64,000 bases of DNA from Enterococcus alishanensis (GTDB lineage: Bacteria; Bacillota; Bacilli; Lactobacillales; Enterococcaceae), in contig NZ_JAHUZB010000003.1 in assembly GCF_019218635.1 (NCBI RefSeq), positions 372,001-436,000 of the forward strand, read 5' to 3'. This document shows, piece by piece, positions 38,887 to 48,775 of this stretch (its first letter is position 1; the number at the start of each line of letters is the position of its first letter). A model generated the notes under the pieces. The model ran no database searches and had not been told where the DNA came from. It was given only the letters and a program-made list of their open reading frames with translations. Position numbers and translations under genes: made by a program.

Positions 38887-40842
38887 ATGAATCACAAAAA
38901 GGTTGCAGAAGAGATTATTCAAGCTTTAGGAAAAGACAATGTCCAAGCCGCGGCGCATTGCGCAACACGCTTGCGTTTAGTTTTAAAAGATACCACTGCG
39001 ATTGATCAAGAGGCATTAGATAATAATGATGATATTAAGGGGACATTTTTAGCGAATGGTCAGTATCAGATTATTATTGGCCCTGGGGATGTTGATTTTG
39101 TCTATAAAGATTTTGTCAAAATTGCCAATGTTGGCGAAGCTTCGACTGAAGATTTAAAAGCGGTTGCGGCTGATGGCAAAAAAATGAATCCTATTATGGC
39201 AGGAATAAAAGTATTATCAGATATTTTTGTGCCGATAGTACCAGCGTTAGTAGCTGGTGGTTTGTTAATGGCCATCAATAATGTATTAACGTCAGCTGGA
39301 TTATTTGGTCCACAATCAGTTGTAGAAATGTTTCCAGCAGTAACTGATTTTGCTAGTATTATTAATTTAATGGCTTCCGCACCTTTTGCCTTTTTACCAA
39401 TTTTGGTTGGCTTCTCGGCAACTCGACGCTTCGGTGGTAATCCTTATCTAGGTGCTGCGATGGGGATGGTCATGGTTATGCCAGACTTAATTAATGGTTA
39501 TGGGGTAGCTAATGCGATTGCTGACGGGACAATGAATTATTGGCATTTGCTTGGCTTAGATGTGGCACAAGCGGGTTATCAAGGTTCAGTCCTACCAGTC
39601 TTGGTAGTTGCTTGGATTTTAGCCACTTTAGAAAAATTCTTCCATAAGAAAATTCCTAATGCTTTTGATTTTACTTTTACTCCAATGCTGGCTCTTATTA
39701 TCACAGGATTTTTAACTTTTATCATTGTTGGCCCAGTAATGCGTGGAGTTTCTGACGGTTTAACGAATGGCTTGGTTTGGTTATATGATACAACAGGTGC
39801 AGCTGGGTTAGGTATATTTGGTTTATTCTATTCACCGATTGTAATCACGGGTCTGCATCAAAGTTTTCCTGCGATTGAGACTACGTTATTGGCTGATGTC
39901 GCTAGAACAGGTGGGTCATTCATTTTCCCAGTCGCTTCAATGGCAAATGTGGCACAAGGTGGCGCAGCCTTAGCAATTTTCTTTTTGACTAAAAATCAAA
40001 AACAAAAATCATTGGCTTCTTCAGCAAGTATCTCTGCTTTATTAGGAATTACTGAACCAGCAATTTTCGGCGTGAACTTAAAATTAAAATTTCCATTTAT
40101 TTGTGGCATGATTGCATCAGGAATCGCTTGTGCAGTTATTGGATTTTTCCATGTTTTATCAGTTGCGATGGGACCAGCTAGTGTCATCGGCTTTATTTCA
40201 ATCGCACCAAAATCAATTCCGTTCTTTATGCTAGGAATTTTGATTAGTTTAAGTTGTGGTTTTGCTTTAACTTTCTTTTATGGTCGTAACAAAATGAACG
40301 ATTTGGTAACCGATGAAGTAACGGATACAGCAGCGGTTGAAATCAATGAAAGTCCAGAAAAGAATGACTTACCAAAAGATGAAACCATTGCGGCAGTTGT
40401 TAGTGGTCAAGTTGTTGCATTAAAAGATGTAAATGATCCAGTCTTTTCGACTGAGATGATGGGACAAGGTGTGGCGATTAAACCTGATGATAATACGATT
40501 TATGCTCCAGTAGATGGTCAATTGACAGTGGCTTATGATTCACGTCATGCTTATGGTATGACTAGTGAAAAAGGGGCAGAAATCTTAATTCACATTGGTT
40601 TAGATACTGTTAATTTAAATGGAAAATATTTTACTAGCTCCCGTAAACAAGGCGAATTAGTTAAAAAAGGTGATATTTTAGGAACTTTTGATCGCGAAAA
40701 AATCCTTAACGAAGGTTATGACGATACTGTCATGCTTATTATTACAAATACGATGGCTTATGGAGAAGTTGCAGTAATAGATCATCAAACGGTAACTGCA
40801 GGAACAGACATCTTAGCAGTGAGTGAAGCTTATGAAGACTAA
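38887..40842 (+). CDS. scrA: Sucrose-family PTS transporter, EIIBCA
   Basis: The 651-aa protein has the domain order EIIB (Cys in [10 protein letters not shown], about residue 25), EIIC (about 105-465, around ten membrane segments) and EIIA (about 500-650, active His in LIHIGLDTV about residue 580). All three energy-coupling domains are in one chain, so only general PTS proteins are needed. Position opposite scrB-scrR supports sucrose. AAGGAGG precedes the ATG. It overlaps the GH13 gene by 11 bp. Confidence 0.9.
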   Translation: MNHKKVAEEIIQALGKDNVQAAAHCATRLRLVLKDTTAIDQEALDNNDDIKGTFLANGQYQIIIGPGDVDFVYKDFVKIANVGEASTEDLKAVAADGKKMNPIMAGIKVLSDIFVPIVPALVAGGLLMAINNVLTSAGLFGPQSVVEMFPAVTDFASIINLMASAPFAFLPILVGFSATRRFGGNPYLGAAMGMVMVMPDLINGYGVANAIADGTMNYWHLLGLDVAQAGYQGSVLPVLVVAWILATLEKFFHKKIPNAFDFTFTPMLALIITGFLTFIIVGPVMRGVSDGLTNGLVWLYDTTGAAGLGIFGLFYSPIVITGLHQSFPAIETTLLADVARTGGSFIFPVASMANVAQGGAALAIFFLTKNQKQKSLASSASISALLGITEPAIFGVNLKLKFPFICGMIASGIACAVIGFFHVLSVAMGPASVIGFISIAPKSIPFFMLGILISLSCGFALTFFYGRNKMNDLVTDEVTDTAAVEINESPEKNDLPKDETIAAVVSGQVVALKDVNDPVFSTEMMGQGVAIKPDDNTIYAPVDGQLTVAYDSRHAYGMTSEKGAEILIHIGLDTVNLNGKYFTSSRKQGELVKKGDILGTFDREKILNEGYDDTVMLIITNTMAYGEVAVIDHQTVTAGTDILAVSEAYED

Positions 40843-42430
40843 TTGGTGGAAAAAAGCCGTCATTTATCAAATATATCCTCGCAGTTTTCAAGATAGCAAT
40901 GGAGACGGCATCGGTGATTTAGCAGGTATCATCAGCCGATTAGATTACTTAAAGAAACTGGGGATTGATGCAATATGGCTTAGTCCAGTTTATCAGTCAC
41001 CCAATGACGATAATGGATATGATATTAGTGATTATCAGAAAATTGGTTCGGAATATGGCACGATGGAAACGATGGATCTGTTAATCTCTGAAGCGAATAA
41101 GCGCAATATAAAAATTATAATGGATTTAGTGGTGAATCATACTTCGGATGAGCATCCATGGTTTCAATCAGCATTAAAAGGTCCTGAGAGTCCATACTAT
41201 GATTTTTATGTCTGGCGCAACCAACCAAATCAAATAGTTTCAAATTTCGGTGGTTCGGCTTGGGAGTATGTACCACAATTGGATCAATATTATTTACATT
41301 TGCATTCAATTAAACAACCAGATCTAAATTGGGAAAATAAAAATATGCGTCAAGCAATTTGGGATATGATGAATTTTTGGTTAAATAAAGGGATTGGCGG
41401 CTTTCGTTTAGATGTGATTGATTTGATTGGAAAAGAACCAGATCAAGAAATTACCAAAAATGGTCCCCGTCTACATGAATTACTGCAAGAAATGAACCAA
41501 AAAACTTTTGGACACTATGATGTGGTGACTGTCGGAGAAACATGGGGTGCTACTCCTGAGATTGCTCAATTATACTCCGGTGAAGAACGCCAAGAGTTGT
41601 CAATGGTTTTTCAGTTTGAACAAATAGGTTTAGATAAACAAGCTGGAAAGCGTAAATGGGATTTAAAAAAATTAGATCCGCAAGAATTACATCAGGTTTT
41701 GTCGAAATGGCAAATCGAATTAGCTGGTAAAGGCTGGAATTCTTTATTTTGGAATAATCATGATTTGCCAAGAATCATTTCTCGTTGGGGTGATGATCAG
41801 AATTTTCGTATTCTAAGCGGGAAGATGCTGGCTATCTATTTACATTTCATGCAAGGAACGCCGTATATCTATCAAGGCGAAGAAATTGGCATGATTAATC
41901 ATCCCGTCACTGATATTAGTGAAGTAGACGATATTGAAAGCCGGCGAATGTATCAAGAAAGATTGGCTGCAGGATACACTAATGCTGAACTACTAGACTC
42001 AATTAATGCTAAAGGCCGAGATAATGCGCGTCATCCAATGCAATGGGATAGTAGCTCTAATGCAGGATTCACGACGGGAACGCCATGGTTACCGGTTGGA
42101 GATGCAACAGAAATTAATGTCGCTGATAGTTTAGCAGATCCTGAATCATTATTTTATACTTATCAGAAATTGATTCAACTACGCAAAAGTGAAGAGACAA
42201 TTATCTCAGGGAGCTATCAAGTTGTTGAAACTGGAAACCTCCAAGTTTTAGCCTATCTGAGGGAACTGAATAACGATAAAATTTTAGTTGTTGTTAATTT
42301 TTCTGCTGAAAAACAATCGTACAAATTAAATTTTAAACCTGAAGTACGCGAATGGTTGATCACTAATTATCAAGAGCAAATCAGTGAAGACTTGAAACCT
42401 TATGAAGCTTTTGCTGTTCGTATCAAGTAA
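40832..42430 (+). CDS. GH13 alpha-glucosidase (oligo-1,6-glucosidase-like)
   Basis: The 532-aa enzyme has the GH13 motifs: DLVVNHTS (region I), GFRLDVID (region II with nucleophile Asp, about residue 196), VGETWGA (acid/base Glu, about 236) and NNHDLPR (region IV). The profile resembles oligo-1,6-glucosidase/DexB-type enzymes acting on short alpha-1,6 or sucrose isomers. Coupled to the PTS gene, it may process a phosphorylated or free glucoside imported by it, for example isomaltulose (inference). ATG 40832 is preferred over GTG 40823. Confidence 0.88.
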   Translation: MKTNWWKKAVIYQIYPRSFQDSNGDGIGDLAGIISRLDYLKKLGIDAIWLSPVYQSPNDDNGYDISDYQKIGSEYGTMETMDLLISEANKRNIKIIMDLVVNHTSDEHPWFQSALKGPESPYYDFYVWRNQPNQIVSNFGGSAWEYVPQLDQYYLHLHSIKQPDLNWENKNMRQAIWDMMNFWLNKGIGGFRLDVIDLIGKEPDQEITKNGPRLHELLQEMNQKTFGHYDVVTVGETWGATPEIAQLYSGEERQELSMVFQFEQIGLDKQAGKRKWDLKKLDPQELHQVLSKWQIELAGKGWNSLFWNNHDLPRIISRWGDDQNFRILSGKMLAIYLHFMQGTPYIYQGEEIGMINHPVTDISEVDDIESRRMYQERLAAGYTNAELLDSINAKGRDNARHPMQWDSSSNAGFTTGTPWLPVGDATEINVADSLADPESLFYTYQKLIQLRKSEETIISGSYQVVETGNLQVLAYLRELNNDKILVVVNFSAEKQSYKLNFKPEVREWLITNYQEQISEDLKPYEAFAVRIK

Positions 42431-42432
42431 AT

Positions 42433-42470
42433 AAAAGACTATGCCTTTATTCGGCATAGTCTTTTGTTTA
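42433..42470. terminator. Bidirectional terminator between GH13 and alpha-galactosidase genes
   Basis: AAAGACTATGCC / GGCATAGTCTTT (12 bp) with A-rich and T-rich flanks. Confidence 0.9.
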
Positions 42471-44642
42471 ATCAACTTTCTTAAAATGATACATAACCGT
42501 CGCAAAGTCTTCTTTGATGCGGGGAATTAACATACCCGCATGATTTAATTCACTGCCACTAAATTGTTCACCTGATGCTAATTCCTGATAATTGGCATGA
42601 TTGTCTAGATAAATCATTTTTAAATAGTGAATCGGAACAGCAGGTTGTGCTAAACCATTAGAGTAGATTACTAATACTTCTGTTTGGTTCTTAAATAACC
42701 AAGCACTGGCAAAATTTTTATCAGGCGCTTGTAAACGATAAAACTCGCCGAATTGTAATAATTTTCGATGTTCTTTATAAAATGCAACTTGCTGACTTAT
42801 TTCTATTAAATCAGTTTCTGTTTGTTTAGCTAAATCTAATTCATAACCAAAGTTACCGCTCATAGCAATCAATCCCCGGGTATTTAATGGTGTTATCCGT
42901 CCAACTTGATGATTTGGCACATCAGAAACATGGGCGCTTAACATGATTGGAGGATAAAGATAGCTATAACCATATTGAATAATTGACCGGCAAAGAGCGT
43001 CTGAGTTATCACTAGTCCAAGTTTGCGGCATATATGCCATCATGCCAGGATCGAAACGACCACCACCGCTGGAGCAATTTTCAAATAAAACCGATGGAAA
43101 CTTTTGAGTTAATTTTGCTAAAATACGATAAAGTCCTAACACATAGCGATGGGAAAGCTCTTTTTGTTGTTCAGGAGGCAAGATAACATTTCCAATCTCA
43201 GTTAAATGACGGTTCATATCCCATTTTACATAATCAATTTTTGCTTCTTCTAAATGCTGACTAAGGACGTGGACCAGATAATCTTGAATCTCTTCACGAC
43301 TTAAATCTAAAACCAATTGTCGCCGACCTTCAGTCATGGGATAATTCTGAACTTGCAAGGCCCAATCAGGATGAGCACGAAATAAATCACTGTTTTTTGA
43401 AATCATTTCTGGTTCAAACCATAGACCAAACTGCATCCCTAATGCATGAATTTTTTCAGATAAATCCTTCAATCCATGAGGTAACTTATTTAAATCAGTC
43501 TGCCAATCACCTAAAGAGCTGGAAGAATCATCTCGCTTACCAAACCAACCGTCATCTAAGACAAATAATTCGATTCCCAAATCTTTAGCTTTTTGTGCTT
43601 GTTCTAATAAAGCCGTTTCAGCAAATTCAAAATAATTGGCCTCCCAAGTATTTAATAAAATTGGACGTTCTTTGTTAATAAAACCGGTTGGAATTAACTC
43701 CTTTTGATAAATTTGATGGAAGGTTTGAGACATCTGGTTAAATCCTCGTTGACTATAATTCATAACAACTTCAGGCGTCTGGAATATAGCCTTTGGTTGT
43801 AGTTGCCATTCGAAATTATCTGGGTTGATTCCCATCTGTAAACGACTAGAGCCGTATTGCTCCACTTCTACTTGAGCCACAAAGTTACCGCTATAAACGA
43901 AGTGGAAAGCAAAAACTGGACCAGAAGTTTCAGTAGTTTCTGGATTTACTAAAGCCAAAAACGGCTGATGTTGTGGACTACTTGTTCCCCGACTACTTTC
44001 GATTTTTTGAATACCAGGATGTAATTTTTGCCGTGCAATATTGGCTTCACAAGTGTGAGAACCATTCAAGGTTACGAGTTCATAATCGGTACTGGGAAAA
44101 TCAATTAAAAGGGAACCGGCATTTTCTAAATAAACAGTTTCGTATCCTTGATTCTCAAAATGAACATTTCGGGTAATAACTGGATAATTTTCATATAAAT
44201 TATAAGTTAAAGTCATTAACAAATTTTGGTTGTGGTCCTTTAAGGTAATCGCTAGTGTAGTTACATTGTTACCACGAAGACTGGGTAAACTAGGTAGTAT
44301 TTTTTTTCCTTCAGTAATTTCATGAGTGTAATAGATAAAATTAGTGACGTTTTGCCCGAAGTGATTACGAATTTGATAATTGCTGATACGGTGGTCGCCA
44401 TTTCCTTGAGAGCTTGTTTCTAATGGTAAAGCATTTAAAGAAAAAGTGCGTTCTTGGCTATCAGGGTTAGTAGCAAAACCACGGTCAATCATTTGTAATT
44501 GATTACTACCAGCATAGGAAGATAAGACTGGTCCGTAGTAACGATGGGTAATATATTTGTTTTTTTCTAAACCGATAATGTAACTAATCTCTGAGTTTTT
44601 CAAGTGGAAAAATCCTTTTTCTTGATCAAATATTATTGGCAT
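42468..44642 (-). CDS. Alpha-galactosidase (GH36)
   Basis: The 724-aa protein has the GH36/AgaA-type motifs: LDDGWFG (about residue 357), FEPEMIS (about 405), YVKWDMNR with the nucleophile Asp (about 471) and ENCSSGGGRFD with the acid/base Asp (about 517). It hydrolyses terminal alpha-1,6-galactosides such as melibiose and raffinose, in the cytosol (no signal peptide). AAAGGAGCC precedes the ATG. Divergent from an AraC gene that presumably activates it. No dedicated raffinose transporter is adjacent. Confidence 0.93.
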   Translation of the reverse strand: MPIIFDQEKGFFHLKNSEISYIIGLEKNKYITHRYYGPVLSSYAGSNQLQMIDRGFATNPDSQERTFSLNALPLETSSQGNGDHRISNYQIRNHFGQNVTNFIYYTHEITEGKKILPSLPSLRGNNVTTLAITLKDHNQNLLMTLTYNLYENYPVITRNVHFENQGYETVYLENAGSLLIDFPSTDYELVTLNGSHTCEANIARQKLHPGIQKIESSRGTSSPQHQPFLALVNPETTETSGPVFAFHFVYSGNFVAQVEVEQYGSSRLQMGINPDNFEWQLQPKAIFQTPEVVMNYSQRGFNQMSQTFHQIYQKELIPTGFINKERPILLNTWEANYFEFAETALLEQAQKAKDLGIELFVLDDGWFGKRDDSSSSLGDWQTDLNKLPHGLKDLSEKIHALGMQFGLWFEPEMISKNSDLFRAHPDWALQVQNYPMTEGRRQLVLDLSREEIQDYLVHVLSQHLEEAKIDYVKWDMNRHLTEIGNVILPPEQQKELSHRYVLGLYRILAKLTQKFPSVLFENCSSGGGRFDPGMMAYMPQTWTSDNSDALCRSIIQYGYSYLYPPIMLSAHVSDVPNHQVGRITPLNTRGLIAMSGNFGYELDLAKQTETDLIEISQQVAFYKEHRKLLQFGEFYRLQAPDKNFASAWLFKNQTEVLVIYSNGLAQPAVPIHYLKMIYLDNHANYQELASGEQFSGSELNHAGMLIPRIKEDFATVMYHFKKVD

Positions 44643-44729
44643 ATTAAGGCTCCTTTATTTATTATATACTAAGAGTAAAAGATAATCTGAGTGAAAACAA
44701 GAATAAGAAATTGAAGAGAGGGTAATAAA

Positions 44730-45530
44730 TTGCAAAATTTCCAACGACGATTCAACTATTTAAATCACGAAAATTTACCATTGATAATAGGATTAGGTGT
44801 GGGTCAAGGGAGTCCCGATTATTTTTGGGATAGCAATCAACGGAAAGATCATCTGATTGTTTTTCAATTTACTCTATCTGGTTCAGGTAATTTTAAAAGT
44901 GGAGGACAAGTTTTTGCTCAACAGACTGGGGATTTTTTCTTGACTGAGATTCCCAGTAAAAGTAGTTATACTGGTGAAAATTGGCAATTTATCTATTTGG
45001 AATTAACACCAATTATGCGGCAATGGGTAGAACAATCTAGTGTAGTTGTAAAAACTGCCAGTATAGAATTCCAGAATAAATTATTTAGCATGGTCGATTA
45101 CTTGAAAAATGAAGAAATAGATTTGTATCAAAATGCCCGAATAGCCTTTGAATTTCTTTTGATGATTAAAGCTGAGGTAGCAAAACAAATGCAGAGCGCC
45201 AATCCTCAAGCTGAGAAATTGAGACAGTATTTAGATCAGCATTATCAAACGGATTTAAGTTTAGATCATTTAGAAATTATTTTTGAGGAATCAAAATACC
45301 GATTAATCAAGACCTTTGAAGCGGCTTATCAAGATACACCCATGGCTTATTTACGCAAAGTACGAATTTTAAAAAGTCTAGAATTATTATGGGGAAAGCA
45401 AACGATTTATCAAATTGCTGAAGCAGTTGGCTTTTCCAGCAGTAATTATTTTTCTAAGGTATTTAAGAAAGAAATGGGCCTTAGTCCGACAGAATATATT
45501 GCCAGTAAGCAAATAAAAAAAGCAGATTAA
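44730..45530 (+). CDS. AraC-family regulator (MsmR/RafR-like)
   Basis: The 266-aa protein has an N-terminal cupin-like sensor domain (about residues 20-150) and a C-terminal double helix-turn-helix (about 165-262, including IAEAVGFSSSNYFSKVFKKEMG). It starts at TTG 44730 after AAGAGAGGG. The divergent alpha-galactosidase gene is the likely target, and a galactoside the likely inducer. Context-based inference. Confidence 0.85.
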   Translation: MQNFQRRFNYLNHENLPLIIGLGVGQGSPDYFWDSNQRKDHLIVFQFTLSGSGNFKSGGQVFAQQTGDFFLTEIPSKSSYTGENWQFIYLELTPIMRQWVEQSSVVVKTASIEFQNKLFSMVDYLKNEEIDLYQNARIAFEFLLMIKAEVAKQMQSANPQAEKLRQYLDQHYQTDLSLDHLEIIFEESKYRLIKTFEAAYQDTPMAYLRKVRILKSLELLWGKQTIYQIAEAVGFSSSNYFSKVFKKEMGLSPTEYIASKQIKKAD

Positions 45531-45536
45531 TCTGCT

Positions 45537-45845
45537 TTAGTCGAGTTTTAGCACCATCTCGTTACCCATATCATGAATATAAACTCTACTTGGAAAGTTT
45601 ATATTGGCAAATTCTGGGATATAAGGTGCTGTTACATTATCAGAAAAAGCCGGCTCAGCTTGAGAATGAACCACACTTAAAGTTTGATGTACTGGGTCTT
45701 TAAAAAAATTAAAACGTTGCGGTGAGACCAAGGTCATGCCTTTTTGCTGGCGTCTAAAAATCATATTCCATAATTCAAGTTGGATTTGTTTTGGGATAAT
45801 GTCTTCAGATATTTCACTGCGGATTGGTTTATTTTGTTCGAACAT
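45537..45845 (-). CDS. DUF960 family protein
   Basis: The 102-aa cytosolic protein has the DUF960 pattern EISEDIIPKQIQLELWNMI near the N-terminus; function unknown. It lies convergent to the AraC gene with only 6 bp between, sharing its 3' region. AAGGAGG precedes the start at 45845. Monocistronic. Confidence 0.75.
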   Translation of the reverse strand: MFEQNKPIRSEISEDIIPKQIQLELWNMIFRRQQKGMTLVSPQRFNFFKDPVHQTLSVVHSQAEPAFSDNVTAPYIPEFANINFPSRVYIHDMGNEMVLKLD

Positions 45846-46031
45846 TGCAGCTACCTCCTTATTGTTATTCTTATGATACCAGTTTTTTTAATAGATGCTA
45901 AGTAATTATTTTGAGTATCAAAAAAAATATAAAATGAGAAAAAAATGATTGCCAAAAACGAGCTGTTTCTTTGAGGTTAGCCTATAAATTTTGTTAATCT
46001 TAGGTTGTCAAAACGAGAAGGAGTCCCCATT

Positions 46032-46439
46032 ATGAATAACGAAATTGAAGAATTATTACAAAAGGCTGATGCATTTACTTTAGCTACAACAGACGATGGT
46101 CAATTTCCCCATTTGATCGCTGTCTCGAGTCCAATTGAACGAAGAGATCATTATTATTTCAAATTCTATATTAACGGAGATGGTCAAACGGCAAAGAATA
46201 TTTCTCGAGATCATGCCGGTACATTATTTGTGGTTGATTCGGATAATCACGAAAGTATAGCGCTAAAAGGATTTTTTATTATTGAAGAAATGACTGCTTA
46301 TGAAGAGTTAGCTGCTGAAAAACTAAATGATTTTCAAAAAGGGTTAAAATATCCTAATCCGGTAATTGCTACTTTTGAAACTCTGGCGGTCAAACATTAT
46401 AAAAACCGTCAAGCCCATTTCATGGATATGACGAGATAG
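46032..46439 (+). CDS. Pyridoxamine 5'-phosphate oxidase-like flavin-binding protein
   Basis: The 135-aa protein resembles the split-barrel FMN-binding fold: ADAFTLATTDDGQFPHLIAV (about residues 10-29), followed by the strand FKFYINGDGQTAKNI. A catalytic role is not predictable. GAGAAGGAG precedes the ATG at 46032. Own terminator. Confidence 0.75.
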   Translation: MNNEIEELLQKADAFTLATTDDGQFPHLIAVSSPIERRDHYYFKFYINGDGQTAKNISRDHAGTLFVVDSDNHESIALKGFFIIEEMTAYEELAAEKLNDFQKGLKYPNPVIATFETLAVKHYKNRQAHFMDMTR

Positions 46440-46445
46440 TTAAGG

Positions 46446-46475
46446 CTAAACCTGACAACTTTGTCGGGTTTTTTT
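46446..46475 (+). terminator. Terminator after the PNPOx-like gene
   Basis: AAACCTGACA / TGTCGGGTTT (one G-U) with seven T residues. Confidence 0.88.
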
Positions 46476-46573
46476 GATTTCGTCTTGCTATTTATTAATG
46501 AATGTCATAAATTTAAAGATGTAAATATATTTATGATAATTAAAGATAAATATTACGAATAAGGGAGGCTGTC

Positions 46574-47560
46574 ATGAAAAAAGTAACAATCAAGCAAGTA
46601 GCAGAGCTGGCAGATGTTTCAAAAACAACAATCTCTCGTTTTTTAAATGGCCATTATGGCAATATGAGTCAAGAAACCAAACATCGAATTGAAAAAGTCA
46701 TAAAAGATTTAGATTATCGTCCAAGTCGACAAGCCCAAGCTTTAAAATCAAAACATAGTTTCTTGATTGGTGTAGTGGTGGCTGATATTTCTAATATGTA
46801 TGCCTCTTTACTGTTAAAAGGTGTAGGAGACGTATTAGCGAAAAATAATTATCAAATGGTGATTGTTGATTCAGCTAATTCGATTGAAAGAGAACACGAA
46901 TTGATTCAAAAATTATTGGATCAAGGGGTAGAAGGGATTATTTTACAACCTTGTAGTCGCTATGCCAAACAATATCAATTTCTGTTAGACCGTCGTTTAC
47001 CTTTACTTCTGGTTGACCGGCGAATCGAACCAGATCTATGTCCAGCAGTTGTAACGAATAATCATGCTTCGGTAGTAAATGTCCTTACTGAAGTTTTTAA
47101 GAAAGACTATCAACAAATTGTCGTAGTTACAGAACCTATCGCTGAAGTTACTACTAGAGAAGTTCGTTATAATACAGTCAAAGAAATGACCGAATCTGCA
47201 GGGAAAACAGTCCAATTAGTGGAGGTTACTGAAAGCTTAGATTTACGATCGATAGTCTTAAAAATGGTGAAGAATAGTAAAAAAACGTTATTATTTGCTT
47301 CTAATGGACGGGTCTTGATGGAACTTTTAACTATTTTAGCAGAAGAAAAAATTATTATTCCTGACGATTTAGGAATCACTGGTTTTGATGATTGGAAGAT
47401 TACTGCTTTAGTAGGACCAGGAGTAACTAGCATTGAACAACAGTCACAAAAAATTGGTGAAGTGGCTGCTCAAAAGATGATTGATTACTTAAAAAATGGA
47501 GAAACAATTAAAGAAGAAACCATTGTACCTGCCAAATTGCGCTGGCGAAATTCAATCTAA
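46574..47560 (+). CDS. LacI-family repressor of the sugar operon (KdgR-like)
   Basis: The 328-aa protein has the LacI helix-turn-helix (VTIKQVAELADVSKTTISRFLNG, residues about 4-26), hinge RQAQALK and a sugar-binding-like core. It resembles KdgR-type regulators. It is transcribed separately from the operon that follows, whose promoter carries two GGAACCGGTTT sites, the likely operators. AGGGAGG precedes the start. Confidence 0.88.
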   Translation: MKKVTIKQVAELADVSKTTISRFLNGHYGNMSQETKHRIEKVIKDLDYRPSRQAQALKSKHSFLIGVVVADISNMYASLLLKGVGDVLAKNNYQMVIVDSANSIEREHELIQKLLDQGVEGIILQPCSRYAKQYQFLLDRRLPLLLVDRRIEPDLCPAVVTNNHASVVNVLTEVFKKDYQQIVVVTEPIAEVTTREVRYNTVKEMTESAGKTVQLVEVTESLDLRSIVLKMVKNSKKTLLFASNGRVLMELLTILAEEKIIIPDDLGITGFDDWKITALVGPGVTSIEQQSQKIGEVAAQKMIDYLKNGETIKEETIVPAKLRWRNSI

Positions 47561-47638
47561 ATGATTATTCATCGAAAAAATATTTTAAATCAGAAACGAA
47601 AAACGATAAAATATCAACGTTATTTAAAAAATAATTTT

Positions 47639-47679
47639 ACTGCGAGGGGAACCGGTTTCCAAAGCTCGCAGTTTTTTTC
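47639..47679 (+). terminator. Terminator with an operator-like dyad in its loop
   Basis: ACTGCGAG / CTCGCAGT (8 bp) is followed by TTTTTTT. The loop (47647-47664) carries GGAACCGGTTTCC (47648-47660), the same LacI-type site as in the downstream promoter. Confidence 0.85.
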
Positions 47680-47702
47680 TGGCCAAATTTTTTGTTTTTT
47701 AA

Positions 47703-47742
47703 AATGAAAGCGTTTGACAAATTTAGGGAACCGGTTTACTAT
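47703..47742 (+). promoter_or_regulatory. Promoter of the HPS/PHI sugar operon with LacI operator and cre-like site
   Basis: TTGACA (47714-47719), 17 bp, TACTAT (47737-47742). GGAACCGGTTT (47727-47737) fills the spacer. TGAAAGCGTTTGACA (47704-47718), overlapping the -35 box, resembles a CcpA cre site with one mismatch. Confidence 0.75.
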
Positions 47743-47783
47743 GAATCCATAAAGTTTATGAGAAAAGAAAGGGATGGAAGAAT

Positions 47784-48518
47784 ATGAGAGATTTAGTCTT
47801 AAATTTTTTAGTCTATGCTGATAAAGTTGCAAACGGTACCAAGCAAAGTGAATTAATAAAGGAAGCTGTTGATCTAGGTTTTAACAAAGTAGAAGTTCGT
47901 CGCGAATATTTTAATGATTTAGCTATTGAATTACCTGAAGTGAAAAAGGTAGCTGCAGAAAATAATGTTGAATTATTTTATAGTGTACCAGATGAAGTTT
48001 TTGTTGATGGAAAAATAAATCCCAAATTATCAGGGTATTTAAAAGAAGCAGAAGATACTGGCATCAAACATATTAAATGGAATATTGGTGATTTTACAGA
48101 AGAATCATCTTTAGAAGAACTTCATATGTTAACCGGTTCACCAGTAGCAATTAATATTGAAAACGACCAAACTTTAACCAGTGGAACAATTGAAGCGATT
48201 GAGACATTTATGAAAGCTATTTGTAAAGCCGATATTAATGTTGGTTACGTGTATGATTTAGGTAATTGGCGTTTTGTTGGCGAAGGTTTAGATGAAAAAG
48301 AAGCAGCAGAAAAATTAAAAGATTATGTTCGCTATATTCATGTAAAAGATGTCTCTTATCTTGATGATAAACCACAAGCTGAATTTTTAGATCACGGCGT
48401 TTTAAACTGGCGGGAAATTTTAGCAATTTTACCTCAAGATGTTCCGGTTGCCATTGAATATCCAACTACTGCAAATGATCAAATTCTTGAAGCGAAGAAT
48501 CTTTTAGAGGAGGAGTAA
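47784..48518 (+). CDS. TIM-barrel sugar (phosphate) isomerase/epimerase
   Basis: The 244-aa protein belongs to the AP-endonuclease-2-like isomerase family, with acidic metal ligands at strand ends: VEVRREY (about 36), INIENDQ (about 124), VYDLGNW (about 158), YIHVKDV (about 184) and IEYPT (about 228). It is the first gene of a six-gene operon with permease, kinase, HPS and PHI. It presumably interconverts the imported sugar or its phosphate; the substrate is unknown. Confidence 0.82.
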   Translation: MRDLVLNFLVYADKVANGTKQSELIKEAVDLGFNKVEVRREYFNDLAIELPEVKKVAAENNVELFYSVPDEVFVDGKINPKLSGYLKEAEDTGIKHIKWNIGDFTEESSLEELHMLTGSPVAINIENDQTLTSGTIEAIETFMKAICKADINVGYVYDLGNWRFVGEGLDEKEAAEKLKDYVRYIHVKDVSYLDDKPQAEFLDHGVLNWREILAILPQDVPVAIEYPTTANDQILEAKNLLEEE

Positions 48519-48520
48519 TC

Positions 48521-48763
48521 ATGCAAGATCAACAAACTAAAATTGATCCAGAAAAATTTGCTTATCATTTTATGGATAGTTTAACGATCGATTTTTCAAC
48601 TAAAAAAACCGAAGCAGCAGCAAAAGAAGCATTGGCGGGTTATCTTTCAGCATATTATTTAGCTCAAAGATTTAATAATCTAGAAAATGATTTCTTTAAT
48701 GAAGAAACCGGTAAACCAATGTCGACTTATCAAAAAATTTTAAGTGAACTAAACCAATATTAG
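48521..48763 (+). CDS. Small (80-aa) operon-specific protein of unknown function
   Basis: The 80-aa, mostly helical, acidic protein (IDPEKFAYHFMDSLTIDFSTK, TEAAAKEALAGYLSAYYLAQRF) has no membrane segment. GAGGAGG precedes the ATG; it starts 2 bp after the epimerase stop and ends 12 bp before the permease start. Not a family I recognise. The position suggests a role with the permease or epimerase. Confidence 0.75.
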   Translation: MQDQQTKIDPEKFAYHFMDSLTIDFSTKKTEAAAKEALAGYLSAYYLAQRFNNLENDFFNEETGKPMSTYQKILSELNQY

Positions 48764-48775
48764 GAGGTGGCAGCG

